Shown: positions 17,765-28,260, counted from the first letter of the stretch. The stretch is DNA of 64,000 bases from Bifidobacterium bifidum ATCC 29521 = JCM 1255 = DSM 20456 (GCF_001025135.1 NZ_AP012323.1:1984001-2048000), one strand, 5' to 3'. Notes: generated by a model from the sequence alone, not told the origin. A program made the numbers and translations.

Positions 17765-19348
17765 TCATCGCCCGACGCCGGCATCGGCGACGGTGGTCAG
17801 CTTGGCGAGTTCGGCACGCACGCGGAGCATCGACGTGTACGTGCAGTAGATGTGTTTGGGCACACCGGGACGGGCGGTGACGAACTGCCGCACCGCCGCC
17901 TCCAGATCCGTGCCGGTCTGCTCCACCCTGACCTGATCGTATTCGAGCCGCAACGCCATGTCCCAGGCTCGCGTACCCGACACCATCGCGACGCCAGTCG
18001 GGCGCAGGCTGGTGAAATCGACATCCCATAGCCAGCTCATGTCGCGCCCGTCCGCGTACAGGTCGCAGATGGCAATCATCGTGTCATGCCCGTCGGGCGG
18101 GAACGAGCCGAGCGACAGCCTGAAGCCCATCGGGTTCTTGACGAGCAGCAGCTGCACGTCGCTGCCGTTGACCGCAATCGTTTCGCCGCGGCCGAACGCG
18201 GGGGTCACCTCGGCGAGCGCCGCCAGAAGCCGGTCATGGTCTACTGGGCTGTCTACTGGGCTCTCGTCAGATATCGCCGCGTCTGACGCATGCGAGGCCT
18301 GGCCGGGCATGGTTTCGGCGGGGACGATCTCGGCGACCTGCGCCGAAGCAATATCCTGCGCCATGACCGCGCGGACGGTGGCGAGCGCCGCCGCCGCGTT
18401 GAACAGGTTGTACACGCCTTCCAGCTTGACGGCGGTATGGACGGCCCGCCCGTCAATCAGGAAATCGGCCTCATGGTTGCCGACACGGGTCAGCGTGACA
18501 TCGGCCGTCGCCTCGCGCCCATCGGCATCGGGGGCCTCAGCCGAAACCGATGTGCCTGCCGGCTCCTGCTGCGCGCGGTCATTTGCCGACGGCCTGCCAT
18601 TGCCGGCCACGCTCGCGGCCTCTTCGGCGACGGTGGTCTGCATGTCGTCGTCGGAGGGGAAGAACCGACGCAGTTCGGGCGCCAGCCCGAAATAGCGCAC
18701 TCCGGTGCCTTCCGGCACGGCCGAAGCGAAACGCGCGATTCGCGGATCCTCACGGTTGAGCACCACGGTGCCCGTCGTCGCCTCGGCGACACGCTCCAGC
18801 AGACGCGCGGTGTTGTCGATCTCGCCGAACCGGTCGAGCTGATCGCGCATCACGTTGAGCAACAGCGCGAACCGCGGTTTCACCTGCTGCACGAATTTCA
18901 CCGCATACGCCTCGTCAAGCTCAAGCACGGCCACGTCGGCGTCCAGCCTGCCGCTCAACGGCACTTCGGTCAGCAGCGCCGAGACGACGCCGCGCGTGAA
19001 GTTGGAGCCGGTCGGATTGGTGAACACCTTGAGTCCCAGCGTCTCCAGCATCGAGGCGACCATGCGCGTCGTGGTGGTCTTGCCGTTCGTGCCCGACACC
19101 AGCACCACGCCATACGGCAGGTCGGCGAGCGTGCGGGCGAGGAAACCGGGGTCGATCTGTTCGACGATCTTGCCAGGGAACGCGCTGCCGCCGTGCCGCA
19201 GCAGCCGAGAGGCGCCGCGTACGGCTTTGCCGATCAGCGGCGTAGCGAACGCGGTCCATGGACGCGCCGCATCCGACTGCCCGCCCAGCGCCTCGCGCCG
19301 TGTTTCACGCGATGTTTCACGAGGCTGGGATCCGTTTTCCTCACCCAT
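17765..19348 (-). CDS. murT: Lipid II isoglutaminyl synthase ligase subunit MurT
   Basis: 527 residues. Mur ligase centre with the P-loop LVSGTNGKTTTTRMVASML (about 73-91), the VLELDEAYAVKFV Mg site and VLNREDPRIARFA, followed by the DUF1727-like C-terminal domain ending near TYTSMLRVRAELAKL. Between the halves is a long Ala/Ser/Glu-rich insert, and the usual four-cysteine zinc ribbon of MurT cannot be found. The start ATG 19348 lies 3 nt beyond the dnaB stop codon, with AAGGAG from the dnaB tail serving as ribosome site. Partner of the gatD gene that follows. Confidence 0.9.
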   Translation of the reverse strand: MGEENGSQPRETSRETRREALGGQSDAARPWTAFATPLIGKAVRGASRLLRHGGSAFPGKIVEQIDPGFLARTLADLPYGVVLVSGTNGKTTTTRMVASMLETLGLKVFTNPTGSNFTRGVVSALLTEVPLSGRLDADVAVLELDEAYAVKFVQQVKPRFALLLNVMRDQLDRFGEIDNTARLLERVAEATTGTVVLNREDPRIARFASAVPEGTGVRYFGLAPELRRFFPSDDDMQTTVAEEAASVAGNGRPSANDRAQQEPAGTSVSAEAPDADGREATADVTLTRVGNHEADFLIDGRAVHTAVKLEGVYNLFNAAAALATVRAVMAQDIASAQVAEIVPAETMPGQASHASDAAISDESPVDSPVDHDRLLAALAEVTPAFGRGETIAVNGSDVQLLLVKNPMGFRLSLGSFPPDGHDTMIAICDLYADGRDMSWLWDVDFTSLRPTGVAMVSGTRAWDMALRLEYDQVRVEQTGTDLEAAVRQFVTARPGVPKHIYCTYTSMLRVRAELAKLTTVADAGVGR

Positions 19349-19350
19349 CG

Positions 19351-20784
19351 TCACACTCCTTGATCGCTGTTGTAGTCCTGCGGCATGTCCTTGAACTTCG
19401 AGTATGCGCCCAGAAACGCCAGATGGAACGTCTCCGTCGGACCGTTACGATGCTTCGCCATGATGATATCCGCCTCGCCGGGCCGGTCCTCCTTGTCGTA
19501 GAAATCCGGTCGATGAACCAGCAACACCACGTCGGCGTCCTGCTCGATCGAGCCGGATTCGCGCAGGTCGGACAGCTGCGGCTTCTTGTCGTTGCGCATC
19601 TCGGGCCCACGGTTCAGCTGGGACAACGCCACGACCGGCACTTCCAGCTCCTTGGCGAGCAGCTTCAGCGCTCGCGAGAACTCCGAGACCTCCTGCTGTC
19701 GGCTTTCCACCTGCTTGCCGGATGACATCAGCTGCAGGTAGTCGATAACGACGAGCTTGAGGTCGTTGGTCTGCTTGAGACGGCGGCATTTCGCACGGAT
19801 CTCCATCAGCGACATGTTCGGCGAATCATCGATGAACAGCGGCGCGTTCTGCAACTTGTTCCAGAAATTGTTGAGCGTGTTCCACCGGTCGGCGGTGATG
19901 TCGTCGGCGCGGCGCATCGCCGCGAGCGGAATGTTGGTCTCGGCGGAGATGATGCGCTGCGCAAGCTCCACCTTGCTCATCTCCAGCGAGAACACGATCG
20001 ACGTCATATTGTGATGCAGCGCGGCCGCACGGGCGAAATCGATGCCCAGCGTCGACTTGCCCATGGCGGGGCGCCCTGCCACGACCACCATCTGGCCGGG
20101 CTGCAGACCCTGGGTCACGTCGTCGATATCGCGGAAACCCGTCGGCACGCCGGTTTTCAGGTCGCCGTTCTGCAGCTTGTCGAGCTGTTCGAGCGCATCG
20201 TGCACCACCGGGCCGATGGCCTCGTAGTCCTGCTTGACGCGTCCGGTACTCATCTCGTAGACCTCGGCCTGCGCGAGGTTCACCACGTCTTCGGCCTGCG
20301 AGCCCTCCGCCGAGTAGCCGAGCTGCGCGATCTTGGTGCCGGCCGCGATCACGTTGCGCAATATCGCCCGCTGATGCACGATCTCGGCATAGTACGTGGC
20401 GTTTGCGGCAGTCGGCACGAACGCGACGAGCGTGTGCAGATAGTCGGCGCCGCCCACTTTGTCGAGGTTTCCGTCCTTCATCAGCTGGTTGGCGACGATC
20501 ACCACATCGACGTTCTGCGAGTTCGAGAACAGGTCGATGATCGCCTCGTATATCGTCTGGTGCTTCGGCTGGTAGAAGTCGGTGACGTCGATCATCTGGC
20601 TGACCTCGCCGATGGCGTCCTTGCTCAGCAGCATGCCGCCGAGCACCGCCATCTCCGCCTCGTCGTCGTGCGGAGGCACGCGGTCGAACACGGCGTCGCG
20701 TCCCGGCGACCCCGCGTCGCCCTGCACATACGAGCCACCTGATTGTGGGCGCGGCCCTCCCCAATTCGTTTCTTCTGCTGCCAT
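19351..20784 (-). CDS. dnaB: Replicative DNA helicase DnaB
   Basis: 477 residues from MAAEETNWGG (ATG 20784). N-terminal primase-interacting helices (RVPPHDDEAEMAVLGGML), then the RecA-like core: Walker A VVVAGRPAMGKSTLGIDFARA, the IVFSLEMSKVELAQRI stretch, Walker B LVVIDYLQLM, and the arginine-finger/QSDLRESGSIEQDAD type region. The upstream open extension to 20886 has no ribosome site. Unwinds the fork ahead of the polymerase. The neighbourhood upstream holds a dense set of DnaA boxes. Confidence 0.97.
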   Translation of the reverse strand: MAAEETNWGGPRPQSGGSYVQGDAGSPGRDAVFDRVPPHDDEAEMAVLGGMLLSKDAIGEVSQMIDVTDFYQPKHQTIYEAIIDLFSNSQNVDVVIVANQLMKDGNLDKVGGADYLHTLVAFVPTAANATYYAEIVHQRAILRNVIAAGTKIAQLGYSAEGSQAEDVVNLAQAEVYEMSTGRVKQDYEAIGPVVHDALEQLDKLQNGDLKTGVPTGFRDIDDVTQGLQPGQMVVVAGRPAMGKSTLGIDFARAAALHHNMTSIVFSLEMSKVELAQRIISAETNIPLAAMRRADDITADRWNTLNNFWNKLQNAPLFIDDSPNMSLMEIRAKCRRLKQTNDLKLVVIDYLQLMSSGKQVESRQQEVSEFSRALKLLAKELEVPVVALSQLNRGPEMRNDKKPQLSDLRESGSIEQDADVVLLVHRPDFYDKEDRPGEADIIMAKHRNGPTETFHLAFLGAYSKFKDMPQDYNSDQGV

Positions 20785-20964
20785 AAGACTTGAGTATATA
20801 TCGGAGCTTTTCCGGTGGAAGATATCTGGCGAAAAATGCACAGGGCCATCTCTCGGACGGCATGTCGCGGTAAGCGGACGCGACATTCGTCACCGTCACG
20901 CACGGCTTGCTCGCAAGTCATATTCAGCCGGCGTTTACCTGCGCGACACGCACGGGTGACGTCA

Positions 20965-21069
20965 TGTGGACAAAAAAGTTGAGTTATCCACATTTAGGGG
21001 ATAACTCTGGGGATAACATATGCAGTTATCCACATCAGGGGGATAACTCTGTGCATAACATGGGGATAA
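20965..21069. promoter_or_regulatory. DnaA-box cluster in the dnaB/MATE intergenic region
   Basis: Three exact TTATNCACA boxes: 20984-20992 and 21026-21034 on plus, 21050-21058 (TTATGCACA) on minus. One-mismatch boxes lie at 20965-20973, 21008-21016 and 21061-21069 on minus. The boxes sit in an imperfect tandem duplication of about 43 bp, each unit containing a palindrome (GAGTTATCC ... GGATAACTC). The rest of the 400-bp gap between dnaB and the MATE gene shows no gene. No dnaA or dnaN is in the window, so this is read as a DnaA-binding regulatory or titration site rather than the origin. Confidence 0.7.
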
Positions 21070-21185
21070 GTCCATAAACGCCCCCACTCGATTTGCCAAA
21101 CACGTCGTCATGCGATATAAGCGGCGCCCCATTCGGCTCACCGCCGCGCTTTCAGCTCTTCGATGCCGCATACGCGCCCGCCCAT

Positions 21186-22592
21186 ATGAGCTACAGTGTG
21201 CATGTGCACACCCCTGACCCACAATCATCCGATCCCGCGACCGCCGGCACGGCCCGCACCGGTAACCGAGCCGCATACGGCCGCATACTCGCGCTGGCCC
21301 TCCCCACATTCGGCCAGCTCATCGCCGAGCCGACCTTCGTGCTCATCGACACGGCCATCGTCGGGCACATCGGCGTCTCCGCCCTGGCCGGACTGTCAAT
21401 CGGATCGACCATCATCCTCACCGCGGTGGGACTGTGCATCTTCCTCGCCTACTCCACCACCGCGCAGGTGGCTCACCTGCTTGGTGCGGGCCGCCGCCGA
21501 GAGGGGCTGCAGGCCGGCATAGACGGACTATGGCTGGCTCTCGGCATCGGCATCGTGCTGGCGGCGGCTCTGTTCGCAGGGGCCCGGCCGCTGTGCGTGG
21601 CGCTCAGGGGCACGGGCGAGACGCTCGACCAGGCGGTGGCGTATACGCAGACGGTGGTACTCGGCGCCCCTGGCATGCTGCTCGTGTACGCGGCGAACGG
21701 CATTTTCCGCGGTTTGCAGAAGGTACGCATCACGTTGGTGGCCGCGGTGTGCGGTGCAGTGCTCAACACCATGCTGGATGTGCTGTTCGTGTTCGGATTC
21801 GGCTGGGGCATCGCCGGATCGGGCGCGGCGACGATGATCGCACAATGGTTCATGGGGCTGTTCCTGACGGTTCCGGCGGCGCTATGGGCGAAGGCCGACG
21901 GCGCTGCGCTGCGACCACGCCTGTCGGGCATCGCCGCCGCCGGAGGGGATGGCCTGCCGCTATTCATCCGCACACTCGCCATTCGCGCCGCGATGGTGAT
22001 GACGGTCGCCTCGGCGGCCCGATTGGGAACGACAGTGCTGGCGGGATTCCAGGCGGTGAACTCGTCTTGGAATTTCGCGATGAATATGCTGGATTCGGTA
22101 GGCATCGCCGGTCAGACCCTGGTGGGCGCGGCGATGGGCGCAGGAGACCGCGCACGCACACTGCGACTGACCCGGGCCACGGGACGAGCCGGATTGGCGG
22201 CCGGAGCCGCTATCGGCTGCGGATTCGCCGTGGCCGGCCTGTTCGTCGGCCGCCTGTTCTCGCCCAACCCGCACGTCCAGTTGCTGGTCGCCGCCGGCAT
22301 GGTGACGATGGGTGCGTTCCTGCCACTACAGGGGTGGATGATGGCGCTGGACGGCATACTGATCGGCGCCCGCGATTTCCGCTACCTGGCGATTACCTGC
22401 ACACTGACCGCGACGGTGTATATCGCATTGACCGCGATCTGCGTGGATGCGGCCGCGCCCATGCTGCCCGGCGACCTGGCCTCGACCGTGCTGCTATGGG
22501 CGATGTTCAATATCGTGCTCATGGGCGGCCGCGGCCTGTTCAATGGCCTGCGCATACGCGGCGAATCATGGCTCGGTCAGACCGCCCTCTAA
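21186..22592 (+). CDS. MATE family multidrug/metabolite efflux transporter
   Basis: 468 residues with about 12 membrane helices. N-terminal MATE motif LALPTFGQLIAEPTFVLIDTAIVGHIG, a second half beginning near LFIRTLAIRAAMVMTVASAARLG, and typical VNSSWNFAMNMLDSVGIAGQTLVGAAMG. It is closest to the DinF-like branch. These carriers export cationic compounds in exchange for protons or sodium. Start at ATG 21186 is chosen as the first Met near the conserved region; an earlier Met at 21093 lies in a region without coding character. Confidence 0.88.
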   Translation: MSYSVHVHTPDPQSSDPATAGTARTGNRAAYGRILALALPTFGQLIAEPTFVLIDTAIVGHIGVSALAGLSIGSTIILTAVGLCIFLAYSTTAQVAHLLGAGRRREGLQAGIDGLWLALGIGIVLAAALFAGARPLCVALRGTGETLDQAVAYTQTVVLGAPGMLLVYAANGIFRGLQKVRITLVAAVCGAVLNTMLDVLFVFGFGWGIAGSGAATMIAQWFMGLFLTVPAALWAKADGAALRPRLSGIAAAGGDGLPLFIRTLAIRAAMVMTVASAARLGTTVLAGFQAVNSSWNFAMNMLDSVGIAGQTLVGAAMGAGDRARTLRLTRATGRAGLAAGAAIGCGFAVAGLFVGRLFSPNPHVQLLVAAGMVTMGAFLPLQGWMMALDGILIGARDFRYLAITCTLTATVYIALTAICVDAAAPMLPGDLASTVLLWAMFNIVLMGGRGLFNGLRIRGESWLGQTAL

Positions 22593-22766
22593 CGACCGGC
22601 CCGCGACAGCCCTCGCTGCGCTGCGGAACACCCACCTTGACATCGCCTTTGCCTCAGCTGAGCATCATATGATAATGGCATCGGCTCCCGAAGATGGGAG
22701 ACGCCACGCGGAAGGAGATTCCGCCCCGAATCAGATGACATCCGAATACTCACAGATAAGCGAAGC

Positions 22767-23090
22767 ATGATCGACGTGCGGGAGAAGGCCGCTAGGCAGT
22801 TCAGCGCGCGCCTGACCGGTCGCGGGTTCGAAAGCTGGGTGCGAGAGGGCAACGACACCTATGTGGTCGGCGGTCAGGAATACATGCCGCAGGACCTGGT
22901 CGTGGTACGCGCCCTCGACGCGGCGGGCAATCCCGTGTCAGCCGAAGTCAACGTCGGCATAGCCACCTTCAACCTGTACCCGGATACTCTCACGGGCGGC
23001 GCTGTACATGGCACGCACCAGACTTTCGCGCCAATGGCTCCACCCGTATCGCTTGGATATCTCCTCACCGGCCGTAGCCCCGAGCGATGA
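22767..23090 (+). CDS. Possible small protein convergent with and overlapping glnD
   Basis: 107-residue frame starting MIDVREKAARQFSARLTGRGFESW. I do not recognise it. Its first 57 codons lie in the gap downstream of glnD; the last 50 overlap the glnD 3' end on the other strand. The ATG overlaps (ATGA) the stop of an 11-codon frame, MTSEYSQISEA, that begins at 22735 with a GGAAGGAGA about 17 nt upstream, perhaps a leader peptide. Real existence is uncertain: codon choice is fair, but overlap and lack of family are against it. Confidence 0.3.
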   Translation: MIDVREKAARQFSARLTGRGFESWVREGNDTYVVGGQEYMPQDLVVVRALDAAGNPVSAEVNVGIATFNLYPDTLTGGAVHGTHQTFAPMAPPVSLGYLLTGRSPER

Positions 23091-24809
23091 CCCGTCGGCG
23101 CGGGTCAGGTCATACAGCATGTCCAGCAGCATCGGATCACGGCCCACGCAACGGGCGAGAGACTCCCCCACGGCCGGATCGTTCGGGTTCTTGCCGGTCG
23201 CGAACTCAGAGAGCGTCAGATGCTCCCGCACCAGGATGCGCACCCATCGCGCGATGTCCGCGTCGAATCCCATGCGCTTCATGATCACCGCGGCGTGACG
23301 GGCGCCCTCTGCCGCATGATCGGTCACGAACGGACGTTTGCCGACATCATGCAGCAGGCCGGCCAATAGCAGCGCCGTGTAGTGACGGTCGTCATACCGC
23401 TCGCCTCGCGCCGCCGAAACCCGCGCGAGCCGTGACGTCACCTCGACACTGTGCCGGTCGATGGTATACCGGTGCGCTGCAGACGCGCTCGGGCGATTGC
23501 GTATGCCCAGCCATTCAGGCATCCATCGACCGGGTATATCCACGAAATCCAGTTCCTCCCACACGCGCATGAGCGCCGGCCCGGAGGCCAGCAGACGCAC
23601 GAACAGTTGGCGCGACTCATCATCCCACACGGAATCGCGGATCGGGCAGCGCCGCAGGTTCTGCAAGGTGACCGGGCTGATCGGCAGCTCGAACTCGGCA
23701 GCCGCCGCGGCCACGCGCAACGGCAGATACCGGTCCGACTCCGGTTCCACGCCCGGAGCCAGCACGATTTCCTGCTCGTGCTTGGCCACGCCGGGCGCGA
23801 CCTGTTCGAACTTCGGGGCCTCTCGCCTGCCTCCACCGCGCGGCGACAGCATCTGGAAGAACGAGAAACGCGGGCGCTCATGCGTCAGCGAATGCTCGGC
23901 ACGCGACGCCGTGGAATCCAGCGCGAACGCGATCTGTCGGCCTATGCGGGCGAGCCGGGTCTGCAAGTCCTCGATGGAACGCGCCTCCCGCTCCCCCGGC
24001 GGCAGTGTCGGGTCGGCAAGACCCCGCATCGCTGCCACCTGCGCCTGATATGGGGCGAGCAGCCGATTCGCGTCCTTGCCGGCAGCCAGATGAATGCAAT
24101 CGCGCACGTCCAGCAATGCCTCGACCTCGTCGTCATACCGGCCGTGCGGTCGGTCGGCAAGCCATGACACAGTCAACGCGGAGACCAGCACCGAATCGCG
24201 CAGACCGCCTCGCGCCTCCTTGATGTCGGGCTGGTTCAGGTAGGCGAGTCGTCCGAACTCGTCCAGTCGCTTGCGCGCCGAATTCAGCAGTTCCGGCAGC
24301 CGCTTGCGGACCGCTCGACGCCAGCGTTCCAGAATCGACGTGGCCGTCGCCGAAATCAGCGCCGTATCGCCGGCGATCGGCTTGACATCCAGCCAGCCCA
24401 TAGCGGCCGGCAGATCGGAATCGGTCACGGCCTCGCACTGCTGCCGCGTGCGCACCGACTGATCGAGGTCAAGGCCGCTGTCCCACAGGGGATACCACAG
24501 TTTGTTGGTCAGCTCATTGAGCTGTTGGTCGTTGATCGTATGTGGCTCATAGATGATGACCAGATCCAGGTCGGAGCTCGGGCCAATCTGCCCCCGTGCG
24601 AGCGACCCGACCGCGCCGAATCCGATGCCGGTGGACGGCACGTCGAACGGCACCGCGGCCACCGCGTCACTCCACAGGCGGCGCAGGCAATCCATGGCGA
24701 GCTCCGTTCGCGCCCGGCGCTTCGCGGAGCCACCCCGGTACACGCCGTCAGCATCCGGCTGGCTCATGTCCATGAACCGTTGCTTGAGATGATCGACCGC
24801 CGAACTCAA
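22938..24809 (-). CDS. glnD: PII uridylyl/adenylyltransferase GlnD without ACT domains
   Basis: 623 residues. Nucleotidyltransferase motif GFGAVGSLARGQIGPSSDLDLVIIY (about 58-85), the GlnD helical region with QPDIKEARGGLRD, and an HD hydrolase domain (LLAGLLHDVGKRPFVTDHAAEGARHA). The protein stops soon after the HD domain. The two C-terminal ACT domains of typical GlnD, which sense glutamine, are missing. It modifies PII on Tyr51; the glnB and amtB genes lie just upstream on the same strand, separated by terminators and a repeat element. Confidence 0.88.
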   Translation of the reverse strand: MSSAVDHLKQRFMDMSQPDADGVYRGGSAKRRARTELAMDCLRRLWSDAVAAVPFDVPSTGIGFGAVGSLARGQIGPSSDLDLVIIYEPHTINDQQLNELTNKLWYPLWDSGLDLDQSVRTRQQCEAVTDSDLPAAMGWLDVKPIAGDTALISATATSILERWRRAVRKRLPELLNSARKRLDEFGRLAYLNQPDIKEARGGLRDSVLVSALTVSWLADRPHGRYDDEVEALLDVRDCIHLAAGKDANRLLAPYQAQVAAMRGLADPTLPPGEREARSIEDLQTRLARIGRQIAFALDSTASRAEHSLTHERPRFSFFQMLSPRGGGRREAPKFEQVAPGVAKHEQEIVLAPGVEPESDRYLPLRVAAAAAEFELPISPVTLQNLRRCPIRDSVWDDESRQLFVRLLASGPALMRVWEELDFVDIPGRWMPEWLGIRNRPSASAAHRYTIDRHSVEVTSRLARVSAARGERYDDRHYTALLLAGLLHDVGKRPFVTDHAAEGARHAAVIMKRMGFDADIARWVRILVREHLTLSEFATGKNPNDPAVGESLARCVGRDPMLLDMLYDLTRADGSSLGATAGEEISKRYGWSHWRESLVRAMYSAARESIRVQVEGGYADVDFG

Positions 24810-24833
24810 GACACACCACCTTCACCAAATTCC

Positions 24834-24945
24834 GCCCCGCAGGCGGGGGCTGTCGGTGGAGCCGACTGGAGGTGGTCAAACCCACCCGGGTGCACAAGAC
24901 CACCCTCAGTCTCGCTACGCGAGCCAGCTCCCGCCAGCGGGAGCA
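24834..24945. repeat. Dispersed palindromic repeat element (two inverted copies)
   Basis: The left arm (24834-24877) and right arm (24898-24945) carry the same motif in opposite orientation: ACCACC(C)TCAGTC, a small variable stem, CAGC, then a CCCGCCNGCGGG hairpin. Related single copies lie at 47733-47780 and, in part, 47890-47931. This is the style of the short GC-rich intergenic repeats of bifidobacteria. The element sits between glnB and glnD and could form a large RNA hairpin in their transcript. Confidence 0.65.
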
Positions 24946-24952
24946 ATTTCAA

Positions 24953-24983
24953 TCCTTGCCCTCCGTCACCGGAGGCAAGGATG
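24953..24983. terminator. Hairpin between glnB and glnD
   Basis: ATCCTTGC pairs with GCAAGGAT, with CTCCG/CGGAG inside and a TCAC loop; one bulged base. It lies between the repeat element and the stronger terminator at 24998. Confidence 0.45.
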
Positions 24984-24997
24984 TCGATATATAAAAG

Positions 24998-25033
24998 AGT
25001 CCCCGCATGGTCAGGTGACGGCGTGCGGGGACT
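24998..25033 (-). terminator. Terminator after glnB
   Basis: A perfect 10-bp stem (AGTCCCCGCA / TGCGGGGACT) around a 16-nt loop. On the minus strand it is followed by CTTTTATATA, a U-rich tail. It lies 53 bp after the glnB stop, so amtB-glnB likely ends here and glnD has its own or reduced read-through transcription. Confidence 0.75.
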
Positions 25034-25085
25034 TGTCTTACCGATAACCCGCGTCCGGCGGAAAGCGCCAAACCACGGGCCGCTT

Positions 25086-26724
<1,639 letters not shown>

Positions 26725-26806
26725 CGTTACCTTCCTCTCTTGTTCGTTCCCGCCGCCGCGCATCTTGACCGCGCGGGAAGCGGGTCGTTACCACTTCATC
26801 TGACAT

Positions 26807-26819
26807 CCCCTGATAGGGG
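26807..26819. promoter_or_regulatory. Inverted repeat upstream of amtB
   Basis: CCCCT-GAT-AGGGG, 83 bp upstream of the amtB start. Its position suits a nitrogen-control operator, but it does not match a published motif known to me. Confidence 0.3.
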
Positions 26820-26952
26820 GAATCAACACAACGATATGCAACGCTCGCTGAGTTTTCAACACGTTACGACACGTTACGCTCATGTAAAGCACGATGACGC
26901 GGGTCTTGGCTTTCGGCCGGATTCCGGCGCAGGCAACGGTTCCGGAATGCAA

Positions 26953-26985
26953 AAGCCGGCTGTCCACGTTGTGGACTGCCGGCTT
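26953..26985 (-). terminator. Terminator after ftsY
   Basis: Stem AAGCCGGC-TGTCCAC / GTGGACT-GCCGGCTT around GTT; the minus strand continues with TTTTGC. It lies 33 bp beyond the ftsY stop. Confidence 0.8.
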
Positions 26986-27018
26986 GCAGGGTTCATGTCC
27001 GACGGTTTGCGAACAACC

Positions 27019-28260
27019 TCACGCGAGAATGCCGTCGACGAATCCTTCCGGGTCGAAGGGCGCGAGATCGTCCGGTCCTTCGCCGAGGCCGACGAGCTTG
27101 ACCGGCACGCCGAGCTCCTTCTGCACGGAGATGACAATGCCGCCCTTGGCGGAGCCGTCGAGCTTGGAGAGCACGACGCCGGTGAGGCCGATCGCCTCGG
27201 CGAACACCTTCGCCTGCGCCATGCCGTTCTGGCCGGTGGTGGCGTCGAGCACGAGCAGCACTTCGTCGACGGGCAGGTTCTTTTCGGTGACACGGCGAAT
27301 CTTGCCGAGCTCGTCCATCAGGTTCGACTTGTTCTGCAGGCGGCCGGCGGTGTCGATGATGAGCACGTCGGCGTCGTCCTCCTTGGCGCGGGCCGCCGCC
27401 TCGAACGCGACCGATGCCGGGTCGGCGCCGTCCTTGTCGCTGCGCACGACGGGCACGTTGACGCGGGCGCCCCAGGTTTCGAGCTGGTCGGCTGCGGCGG
27501 CACGGAACGTATCGGCCGCGCCCATGACGACCTTCTTGTCTTCGGAGACGAACAGACGGGCCAGTTTGCCGGCCGTGGTGGTCTTGCCGGTACCGTTGAC
27601 ACCGACCATGATGATGACGCCGGGCTTGTGCGCGTCCGGCTTGTCGACGTTCAGACGGCGGTCGGTGTCGCGGCCGACCAGGTCGAGCAGGTTGTCGCGC
27701 AGCGTGGCGCGCACCTCGTCGGGGCTTGCCTTGCCGGTGATGCGCGCATCGCGGCGCAATTCGCCGACTAGCTGCTCGCTTGCTTCGGCACCGACGTCGG
27801 CCAGCAGCAGCGTGTCCTCGACGTCCTCCCAATCGGATTCGGAGAGGTTGTCTTTGGTGAGGATGTTGAACAACGCCTTGCCGAACGGATTCGAGGACCT
27901 GGAAAGTTTCGCCTTGAGCCGCTGAATGCGCGAGCCGGATTTTTCCGGTACATCATATGCGGGAGCCGCCGGCTTGGCCGGGGCGGCCTGCGTCGGTTCG
28001 ACCGGTTTACGCTCTTCCTCACTTCGAGGGGAGGCGGCTTCGCCCTCGGTTTCGGGAGCAGAGAGCTGCCTGTCAACTGTTGCGGCGACCGTCTCGGGTT
28101 CTTCACCCGCACGACCCGCCTGGCGCGGCGATGTTGCGGTTTCCGCCGGCCGGCCGACGACTTCGTTCTTACGCGACTTGCCGCGTACTACGCCCCACAC
28201 AATGAGCAGGACGACAATCACCACTGCGGCGACAATGCCGATAATCAGATTCGTATCCAT
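27019..28260 (-). CDS. ftsY: Signal recognition particle receptor FtsY
   Basis: 413 residues. One N-terminal membrane helix (IIGIVAAVVIVVLLIVWGVV), a 90-residue acidic/Ala-rich linker, then the N and G domains: GVNGTGKTTTAGKLARLF (G1), DTFRAAAADQLETW (G2), DTAGRLQNKSNLMDEL (G3) and the TKLDGSAKGG-like VLSKLDGSAKGGIVISV (G4), ending with GEGPDDLAPFDPEGFVDGIL. Docks SRP-ribosome complexes at the membrane. Actinobacterial FtsY often keeps such a membrane anchor. Confidence 0.96.
   Translation of the reverse strand: MDTNLIIGIVAAVVIVVLLIVWGVVRGKSRKNEVVGRPAETATSPRQAGRAGEEPETVAATVDRQLSAPETEGEAASPRSEEERKPVEPTQAAPAKPAAPAYDVPEKSGSRIQRLKAKLSRSSNPFGKALFNILTKDNLSESDWEDVEDTLLLADVGAEASEQLVGELRRDARITGKASPDEVRATLRDNLLDLVGRDTDRRLNVDKPDAHKPGVIIMVGVNGTGKTTTAGKLARLFVSEDKKVVMGAADTFRAAAADQLETWGARVNVPVVRSDKDGADPASVAFEAAARAKEDDADVLIIDTAGRLQNKSNLMDELGKIRRVTEKNLPVDEVLLVLDATTGQNGMAQAKVFAEAIGLTGVVLSKLDGSAKGGIVISVQKELGVPVKLVGLGEGPDDLAPFDPEGFVDGILA

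Noticed and set aside
20965..21069. Chromosomal replication origin
   Set aside because: No dnaA, dnaN or rpmH in the window and no obvious AT-rich unwinding region; DnaA boxes alone are not enough.
26807..26819. Known nitrogen regulator operator
   Set aside because: The inverted repeat does not match any nitrogen operator motif I know; recorded only as an unassigned site.
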